DNA from: a virus
DNA length: 64,000 nucleotides
Direction: 5' to 3' (one strand)
Virus record (IMG/VR): IMGVR_UViG_3300042327_000965
Span: 1-64,000 of that record
Shown here: one piece after another, positions 22,001-28,500 of the stretch
Numbering within the stretch: position 1 is the stretch's first letter
How the letters are laid out: every line of letters starts with the position of its first letter
The notes under the pieces: model-generated
The model's database searches: none
Seen by the model: only the letters and a program-made list of their open reading frames with translations
What the model was told of the DNA's origin: nothing
Position numbers and translations under genes: made by a program

Positions 22001-22410
22001 CCACTTGAACCCGATGTTCCGCTTGTACCTGACGAACCACTTGTTCCCGAACTACCTGATGTTCCACTTGTTCCTGATGTTCCGTTAATACCAATAATTA
22101 ACCATCCAGTACCATTACTCTGTACATAAAGAGAATTATCTGTGGTTAATGTTTTAGTAGTACTACCATCAATTGTTTGGCTTGACGTTGTATTTACCGT
22201 TATGGTCGCTGACCCTGTATTTTTAACAACGTATATTTTACCCGAAATACCAACTGAGGTGGGTAATGTTACTGAAAATGGGGCATTCGAAGACCCCTCG
22301 ATAAGATAATCATCAGTTGACACGCTATAAGCACTTGACACTGATTTATAAGGTACTGTTACGCCACCTAAAGATTTGACCCCATTGCGGGCTATGAATT
22401 CATTTGCCAT
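13057..22410 (-). CDS. giant Gly-Ser/Thr-Ser repeat fibre protein, 3117 aa
   Basis: A non-repetitive head (residues 1 to about 105, MANEFIARNGVKSLGGVTV) is followed by roughly 2,500 residues of Gly-X-Ser triplets, X being mainly Ser or Thr with occasional Ala, Val, Leu, Ile or Asn. Two inserted globular domains of about 130 residues lie at about 2153-2283 and 2672-2800, and a globular Cys-containing C-terminus spans about 2898-3117. GTRG motifs recur about 18 times after residue 750 and are absent before. Periodicity is collagen-like, but there is almost no proline, so a standard collagen helix is uncertain. Nothing else in the window approaches its Ser/Thr content. Likely a very long virion fibre; probable target of the adjacent glycosyltransferases (inference). 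Confidence 0.8.
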   Translation of the reverse strand: MANEFIARNGVKSLGGVTVPYKSVSSAYSVSTDDYLIEGSSNAPFSVTLPTSVGISGKIYVVKNTGSATITVNTTSSQTIDGSTTKTLTTDNSLYVQSNGTGWLIIGINGTSGTSGTSGSSGTSGSSGTSGTSGSSGSSGSSGTSGTSGSSGSSGSSGSSGSSGSSGTSGTSGSSGSSGSSGTAGTSGSSGSSGSSGLSGTSGTSGSSGSSGSSGTAGTSGSSGSSGSSGTSGSSGSSGTAGTSGSSGSSGSSGSSGTSGSSGSSGTSGTSGSSGTAGTSGSSGVSGTSGTSGSSGSSGSSGTSGTGGTSGSSGTSGSSGSSGSSGSSGTAGTSGSSGSSGTSGSSGTSGSSGTSGTSGSSGTSGTSGSSGTSGTSGSSGSSGSSGSSGSSGTAGTSGSAGTSGTSGSSGSSGSSGTSGSSGTSGSAGTSGTSGTSGSSGTSGTSGSSGSSGSSGSSGSSGSSGTAGTSGSSGTSGTSGSSGSSGSSGVSGTSGTSGSSGSSGSSGSSGSAGTSGTSGSSGSSGSSGTSGTSGSSGTAGTSGSSGSSGSSGTSGSSGSSGSSGSSGTSGTSGSSGSSGSSGTSGTSGTSGSSGTSGTSGSSGTAGTSGSSGSSGSSGSSGSSGSSGTSGTSGSSGTSGTSGSSGSSGSSGSSGTSGSSGTSGTSGSSGTSGSSGTSGSSGSSGSSGSSGSSGTSGSTGTSGTSGTSGSSGTAGTSGSSGSSGSSGSSGTSGTSGSSGTSGSSGSSGTSGTRGTSGSSGTSGTSGTSGSSGSSGSSGTAGTSGSSGTAGTSGSSGSSGSSGSSGSSGSSGTSGTRGTSGSSGTSGTSGSSGTSGTSGSSGISGVNGTNGTSGSSGSSGSSGTSGSSGTSGSSGSSGSSGSSGSSGTSGSSGTSGTRGTSGSSGTSGTSGTSGTSGSSGSSGSSGSSGTAGTSGSSGSSGSSGTSGSSGSSGSSGSSGSSGTSGTAGTSGSSGSSGTSGSSGSSGSSGSSGSSGTSGSSGTSGSSGSSGTAGSSGTSGTSGSSGTSGTSGSSGSSGTSGTSGTSGSSGSSGTSGISGTSGTSGTSGSSGSSGSSGSSGSSGTAGTSGSAGTSGTSGSSGSSGSSGSSGTAGTSGSSGSSGSSGSSGTSGTSGSSGSSGSSGTSGTSGTSGSSGSSGSSGTSGTSGSSGSSGSSGSSGTSGSSGSSGSSGSSGTAGTSGSAGTSGTSGSSGSSGSSGSSGTAGTSGTSGSSGSSGTSGSSGTSGSSGSSGSSGTSGTRGTSGSSGTSGTSGTSGTSGTSGSSGSSGSSGTSGTSGSSGSSGSSGSSGSSGTAGTSGSSGTAGTSGSSGSSGSSGSSGSSGSSGVSGTSGTSGTSGSSGTSGTSGSSGSSGSSGSSGSSGTSGSSGTSGTSGSSGSSGTSGSSGSSGSSGSSGSSGSSGTSGTRGTSGSSGTSGTSGSSGTSGTSGSSGSSGSSGTSGSSGTAGTSGSSGSSGSSGSSGSSGSSGSSGSSGTSGTSGSSGSSGSSGSSGTSGTRGTSGSSGTSGTSGTSGSSGSSGSSGTSGLSGTSGTSGTSGSSGSSGSSGSSGSSGVSGTSGTSGTSGSSGSSGSSGSSGSSGTSGSSGSSGSSGSSGTSGSSGSSGSSGTSGTRGTSGSSGTSGTSGLNGTAGTSGTSGSSGSSGTSGTSGSSGSSGSSGSSGSSGTSGTSGSSGSSGSSGLSGTSGTSGSSGSSGSSGSSGSSGTSGSSGSSGSSGSSGTSGSSGSSGTSGTRGTSGSSGTSGTSGLSGTSGTSGTSGSSGSSGSSGSSGTAGTSGSSGSSGSSGSSGTAGTSGSSGTSGSSGSSGSSGSSGTSGSSGSSGSSGTSGTRGTSGSSGTSGVSGTSGTSGTSGTSGTSGSSGSSGSSGSSGVSGTSGTAGTSGSSGSSGSSGSSGSSGSSGSSGTSGTSGSSGSSGSSGSSGISGTSGTSGSSGSSGSSGSSGTSGTRGTSGSSGTSGTSGLSGTAGTSGTSGSSGSSGSSGSSGTAGTSGSSGSSGSSGSSGTSGTSGSSGSSGSSGSSGSSGTSGTRGTSGSSGTSGTSGSSGTSGTSGSSGSSGSSGSSGSSGSSGTSGVSGSSGSSGTSGSSGSSGSSGSSGVSGSSGSSGSSGTSGTSGSSGSSGSSGSSGTSGTRGTSGSSGTAGTSGVNGASSCITWLSDTSNTTIPASTRISYGPVNVINSLNTIYVNKTSYNPSVDTSAWWTGLQNYVTANGAGSAYITVVEVETGLVGIYTVNSVSLAGNVYTVSVAVNSGGVSSWTNNYNHCINWVGSGKSGTSGTSGTRGTSGSSGTSGTSGTSGSSGSSGSSGSSGSSGSSGSSGSSGTSGTSGSSGSSGSSGTSGVSGSSGSSGTSGSSGSSGSSGSSGSSGTSGISGSSGSSGSSGSSGSSGSSGTSGTSGSSGSSGSSGSSGTSGTRGTSGSSGTSGTSGTSGSSGSSGSSGTSGTSGSSGSSGTSGSSGSSGSSGSSGSSGTAGTSGVSGASGVSGTSGTSGNSGSSGTSGTSGSSGSSGSSGSSGTSGNSGSSGSSGSSGSSGSSGSSGTSGSSGSSGTSGSSGSSGSSGTSGTRGTSGSSGTSGTSGTSGSSGSSGSSGSSGSSGTSGVSGSSGSSGSSGSSGSSGSSGTSGNSGSSGSSGSSGSSGSSGTSGTRGTSGSSGTSGTSGSSGTSGITANDGSNSGRWEYKGVGVGLDPLATRFATSNATQGLYNNLTINVLDYAGTNYTNWFKALALVVGLGNKVFFQVTKLGDNSNIAIYEITTIVDNTTWFDINFSSSLVGSGVLTSGDVCTISWVYNGKSGTNGTSGSSGTSGTRGTSGSSGTSGTSGTSGSSGSSGSSGSSGSSGTSGTRGTSGSSGTSGTSGTSGSSGSSGSSGSSGSSGSSGSSGLTGVAGTSGTSGGGGGSIAIYDEGTLVTSSAVSLNFAGTCITAVDDGGGAITVGIDCSKIYVIASTSATIGDFQVNESLDNYRIGDSACGWNGCEWTVLSPIVSGVGTPFPTQNGSCAIPNLYDTSVPPFKINLCGHVFCDTAVGADQVGVSVSWVKCSELSQIGVSQPTIIFEDVYNYNPNTKSVCIGSQVTYYDPISQCDGMFIVGISSRLATPNKVRFTWTLSILY
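13735..22090. repeat. degenerate 9-bp-based array encoding GSS/GTS triplets
   Basis: Nearly continuous 9-base (three-codon) periodicity over about 8 kb, interrupted at about 15560-15950 and 14010-14395 by non-repetitive sequence. Codons vary (GGA, GGT, GGG; TCA, AGT, AGC; ACT, ACC, ACG), so it is an amino-acid repeat more than a perfect DNA repeat, although many 12-30 base blocks recur exactly. Confidence 0.9.
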
Positions 22411-22463
22411 TATATTTTTCTTTTTTCACTTTCCAAAAGAAAATTCTTCTATGTTTATTAACT

Positions 22464-22471
22464 TATAAATA
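22464..22471 (-). promoter_or_regulatory. TATTTATA motif before giant fibre gene 13057-22410
   Basis: Exact motif on the minus strand, 53 bases before the ATG. This is a longer leader than most copies in the window. Confidence 0.4.
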
Positions 22472-22501
22472 TGTTATCATAACCTTTTCTCTTTTTAAAA
22501 T

Positions 22502-22539
22502 AAAAAAAACCACCATATAATTTGAGTAATATGGTGGTT
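22502..22539 (-). terminator. Rho-independent terminator of 22561-30222
   Basis: An 11-bp stem (AACCACCATAT pairing with ATATGGTGGTT) with a 10-base loop; on the minus strand it is followed by a run of T. It lies just downstream of the 2553-aa gene. Confidence 0.85.
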
Positions 22540-22560
22540 ATTAATTAATATGTTTTTATT

Positions 22561-25500
22561 TTAGAAGACAATCCTTGTTCCTACACTTATATCCCAAGTT
22601 CCGCCTCCAATTGCTGCGTACAACTCAAGATTTGAACCTATAATTACTGTGTAGAATTTAACCGCCACCGTTGAAGCGTTTAAATCAGGTGTTGAACTAT
22701 CAGTAAATGCCGTATTAGTTCCGTCCCACACTGTCATAATAATACCACTTCTCATCGCGTTTGTTCCAGAATCGTATACGTAATAATCAAATGTTGCACT
22801 TGAACCTGATGCGAATGGAAAACGACAAATTAATGTTGTTGTTGTAACACCTGTTTCTCTACATGATTGTAATGACTGATTACCTTGTTCAATAGTGTCA
22901 CCTGTTATTCCTAAAGTAGTACCATCAAAGGTTAAATTAGGTTCTGATGTTATACCACCCGCACCATCTGAAGTTAATACTTCATTATCATTACCTGATA
23001 CGACAGGAGATAAACCACTTGTACCTGAAGAACCTGATGTCCCACTTGTCCCTGATGTCCCACTAGTTCCTTGCAAACCACTTGTTCCGCTCGTACCCGT
23101 AGTTCCCGAAGAACCACTTGTACCCGATGTTCCTGAAGAACCGCTTGTTCCTGATGAACCAGAACTACCTGATGTTCCGCTTGAGCCCGAACTACCCGAT
23201 GTTCCTGATGAGCCACTCGTACCTGAAGTTCCGCTCGTACCCGATGTTCCTGAACTACCTGACGTACCCGATGTTCCTGAACTACCTGACGTACCCGATG
23301 TTCCTGAAGAACCACTTGTTCCTGATGTTCCACTACTTCCTGATGTACCTGCAGTTCCACTTGAACCCGATGTTCCTGAAGAACCTGAAGACCCGCTTGT
23401 TCCTGAAGAACCTGACGTTCCACTTGTACCACTAGACCCTGAACTACCTGAGGAACCACTTGAACCTGATGTTCCACTTGTACCCGCAGTTCCTGAAGAA
23501 CCCGAACTACCACTAGAACCTGATGTTCCCGATGTTCCACTACTTCCGCTTGTACCCGCGGTTCCTGATGAACCCGATGTTCCACTACTCCCTGAAGTTC
23601 CTGATGAACCTGAACTACCTGATGTTCCGCTTGTACCCGCAGTTCCTGATGAACCACTTGTTCCTGAACTACCCGAAGAACCCGAAGTTCCACTACTTCC
23701 ACTAGAACCTGATGAACCCGAAGAACCGCTTGACCCCGATGTTCCACTACTTCCACTTGTACCCGCAGTTCCTGAAGAACCGCTACTTCCTGAAGAACCA
23801 CTTGACCCCGATGAACCGCTTGTTCCTGAACTACCCGATGTTCCACTACTTCCGCTTGTGCCTGATGTACCTGCAGTTCCTGAAGAACCGCTTGTTCCTG
23901 ATGTTCCTGAAGACCCCGAACTACCACTAGAACCTGAAGACCCCGAACTACCACTTGAACCTGAAGTTCCGCTAGTTCCTGAAGAACCACTTGACCCCGA
24001 CGAACCTGAACTTCCTGACGTTCCACTAGTACCCGCAGTTCCTGAAGAGCCGCTACTACCGCTTGAACCTGAACTACCTGAAGTTCCTGATGAACCACTT
24101 GAACCTGATGAACCGCTACTACCACTTGAGCCAGACGTACCTGAAGTTCCTGATGAACCTGATGTACCTGCAGTTCCTGAAGAACCACTTGTCCCACTAG
24201 ACCCTGATGAACCTGATGAGCCACTTGAACCTGAACTACCGCTAGTGCCTGATGTACCCGAGCTACCACTTGTTCCTGACGAACCACTTGTTCCACTTGA
24301 GCCCGAACTACCTGATGAACCTGATGTTCCTGATGAGCCACTCGTACCTGAAGTTCCGCTAGTTCCTGAAGAACCTGATGAGCCACTCGTACCTGAAGAA
24401 CCGCTAGTTCCTGAAGAACCTGAAGTTCCACTAGTTCCTGAAGAACCACTTGTCCCCGACGTTCCTGAACTACCCGATGTACCACTTGAACCTGAACTAC
24501 CTGACGTTCCCGATGTTCCACTACTTCCACTAGAACCTGAACTACCACTAGAACCTGATGTTCCACTTGTACCTGAAGAACCGCTTGACCCTGATGTTCC
24601 ACTACTTCCACTTGTACCTGCAGTACCTGAAGAACCGCTTGACCCCGATGAACCGCTTGTCCCACTAGACCCTGATGAACCTGAACTACCACTAGAACCT
24701 GAACTTCCTGATGTACCTGAACTTCCGCTAGTACCTGATGTTCCGCTAGTCCCACTTGTACCCGCAGAACCTGAAGTTCCTGATGACCCGTTAGTTCCTG
24801 ATGAACCACTTGAACCTGAAGTTCCGCTAGTTCCTGAAGAACCACTTGTCCCTGACGTACCTGAACTTCCGCTAGTTCCTGATGAACCACTTGTACCTGA
24901 TGTTCCGCTAGTACCTGATGTTCCTGAAGAACCACTTGTCCCTGACGTACCTGAACTTCCGCTAGTTCCTGAAGAACCACTTGAACCTGATGACCCTGAA
25001 CTTCCACTAGTTCCTGAAGTACCACTTGAACCTGAAGTTCCGCTAGTTCCTGAACTTCCGTTAGTTCCTGATGAACCACTTGTTCCTGATGAACCACTTG
25101 TTCCTGATGAACCACTTGTTCCTGATGAACCGCTTGTTCCTGAAGTACCCGAAGAACCTGACGTTCCACTTGTTCCCGATGAACCACTTGAACCCGATGT
25201 TCCTGATGAACCATTAGTTCCTGAAGTACCCGAAGAACCTGACGTTCCACTTGTTCCCGATGAACCACTTGTACCTGAACTACCGCTAGTTCCTGATGAA
25301 CCTGAACTTCCTGACGTTCCGCTTGTACCCGCAGTACCTGACGAACCACTAGACCCTGAACTTCCTGATGAACCTGAACTTCCTGATGTTCCACTTGTTC
25401 CGCTAGACCCTGAAGAACCGCTTGACCCCGATGTTCCGCTAGTTCCTGATGAACCACTAGTTCCTGACGAACCTGAAGTACCACTTGAACCTGATGTTCC

Positions 25501-28500
25501 TGAAGAACCCGATGTTCCTGAAGAACCATCTGTTCCGCTAGTTCCTGACGAACCACTTGAACCTGATGTCCCCGATGAACCTGAACTACCGCTAGTGCCT
25601 GATGTACCCGAGCTACCACTTGTTCCTGACGAACCACTTGAACCTGATGACCCGCTTGTACCTGAAGACCCACTTGTTCCACTAGAACCTGATGTCCCAC
25701 TTGACCCTGAAGTTCCTGATGAGCCACTTGTTCCGCTTGAACCAGATGTACCACTTGTTCCTGATGAACCATTTACACCACTAATACCACTTGAGCCTGA
25801 AGTTCCGCTACTACCATCCGTTCCTGATGAACCATCTGTTCCACTTGTACCTGAACTACCGTCAGTTCCGCTTGTTCCTGAAGTTCCACTTGACCCATCT
25901 GTTCCTGATGAACCATCTGTTCCACTAGTACCTGATGTTCCTGATGAACCATCTGTTCCACTAGTACCTGATGTTCCTGATGAGCCATCCGTACCTGAAG
26001 TACCACTAGTTCCTGAAGAACCATCTGTACCACTTGTTCCGCTAGTTCCTGAAGAACCATCAGTTCCGCTAGTTCCTGAAGAACCATCAGTTCCACTTGT
26101 ACCTGAACTACCATCAACACCACTTAATCCACTTGAACCTGATGTTCCTGAAGTACCTGAACTACCGCTAGTTCCTGATGAACCTGAACTTCCACTTGTT
26201 CCCGATGAACCATCAGTACCTGAAGTACCACTAGTTCCCGAAGAACCATCTATTCCTGAAGTTCCTGAAGAACCATCAACACCACTTAATCCGCTTGAAC
26301 CCGATGTTCCTGAAGAACCATCAGTTCCGCTTGTTCCTGATGAACCATCGGTTCCACTAGTACCTGATGTTCCTGAAGAGCCGTCTGTACCTGAAGTTCC
26401 TGAAGAACCGTCTGTTCCTGATGTTCCTGAAGAACCGTCTGTTCCTGAAGTTCCACTTGTTCCTGAAGAACCATCGGTTCCACTTGTTCCTGAAGAACCA
26501 TCGGTTCCACTAGTACCTGATGTTCCTGAAGAGCCGTCTGTACCTGAAGTACCACTACTTCCTGAAGAACCATCAGTTCCCGAACTTCCGCTAGTTCCTG
26601 AAGAGCCGTCTGTACCTGATGTACCGCTAGTTCCTGAAGAGCCGTCTGTACCTGATGTACCACTAGTTCCTGAAGAACCATCAGTTCCTGAACTCCCACT
26701 AGTCCCTGAAGAACCATCTGTTCCGCTTGTTCCTGAAGAACCATCTGTTCCTGAAGTACCTGAACTTCCACTTGTTCCTGAAGAACCATCTGTTCCGCTT
26801 GTTCCTGAAGAACCGTCAACACCACTTAATCCACTTGAACCTGATGTTCCACTACTCCCATTAGTTCCACTTGTTCCTGAACTACCATCTGTTCCTGAAG
26901 TTCCACTAGTACCTGAAGAGCCATCTGTTCCCGAAGTTCCTGAAGAACCATCTGTTCCTGATGAACCATCTGTTCCGCTAGTTCCTGATGAACCATCTGT
27001 TCCACTAGTACCTGAAGTACCTGATGAACCATCTGTTCCGCTAGTGCCTGAAGAACCGTCAGTTCCGCTTGTTCCTGAACTACCATCCGTACCGCTTGTT
27101 CCTGAACTACCATCAGTCCCACTTGTTCCTGACGAACCACTTGTTCCTGATGAACCATCTGTTCCTGAAGAACCACTGGTCCCCGATGAACCGTTAGTAC
27201 CGCTTGTTCCTGATGAACCATTCACACCACTAATACCACTTGAACCTGACGAACCTGACGAGCCATCTGTCCCGCTAGTTCCTGAAGAACCGTCAGTACC
27301 ACTTGTTCCTGAACTTCCTGAAGAACCGCTAGTCCCTGAAGAACCATCCGTTCCACTTGTTCCTGAAGAACCATCTGTACCTGAACTTCCACTAGTTCCT
27401 GAACTTCCACTAGTTCCTGAAGAACCATCTGTTCCTGAACTACCGTCAGTTCCGCTAGTTCCTGAAGAACCATCAACACCACTTAATCCACTTGAACCCG
27501 AGGTTCCTGAACTACCATCTGTCCCACTTGTACCTGATGTACCGCTAGTTCCTGAAGAGCCGTCTGTACCTGATGTACCACTAGTTCCTGAAGAACCATC
27601 AGTTCCTGAACTCCCACTAGTCCCTGAAGAACCGTCAGTTCCGCTTGTACCTGAAGAACCATCAACACCGCTTAATCCGCTTGACCCCGATGTTCCTGAA
27701 GAACCATCAGTTCCGCTAGTTCCTGAACTACCGTCAGTACCCGAACTTCCACTTGTTCCCGATGACCCATCTGTTCCTGAAGTACCTGATGAACCATCTG
27801 TCCCTGAAGTACCTGAAGAACCATCTGTTCCACTAGTACCTGAACTACCATCTGTTCCACTTGTTCCTGAGGAACCGCCTGAACCTGAAGAACCGCTTGT
27901 ACCAGAACTTCCACTTGTACCTGAAGAACCATCAGTACCCGAACTTCCACTTGTACCTGAAGAACCATCAGTTCCGCTTGTTCCTGAAGAACCATCAGTA
28001 CCGCTAGTTCCTGAAGAACCACTTGACCCCGATGTTCCTGAAGTACCTGAACTACCGTCAGTACCGCTAGTTCCTGATGAACCATCTGTTCCTGAAGTAC
28101 CTGAACTTCCACTTGTTCCTGAAGAACCATCTGTTCCTGAAGTACCTGAAGAACCATCAACACCACTTAATCCACTTGAACCTGATGTTCCACTTGTTCC
28201 TGAAGAACCATCTGTTCCGCTTGTTCCACTAGTACCTGAAGAACCATCAGTTCCGCTTGTTCCTGAAGAACCATCAGTACCGCTAGTTCCTGAAGAACCG
28301 TCTGTTCCGCTTGTTCCTGAAGAACCGTCAACACCACTTAATCCACTTGAACCTGATGTTCCACTTGTTCCCGATGACCCATCTGTTCCGCTAGTTCCAC
28401 TTGTTCCTGATGAACCATCTGTTCCGCTAGTTCCTGAAGAACCGTTAGTACCACTAGTTCCTGATGAACCATCTGTTCCTGAACTACCGCTTGTCCCTGA

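Noticed and set aside
15926-22129. 2067-codon plus-strand frame of repeated VPEEPLVPDVPLEPELP-type sequence
   Set aside because: It is the exact complement of the Gly-Ser/Thr-Ser codons. TCA, ACT and GGA read backwards give no stops, so a long open frame is expected. No plausible start or ribosome site, no domain at either end.
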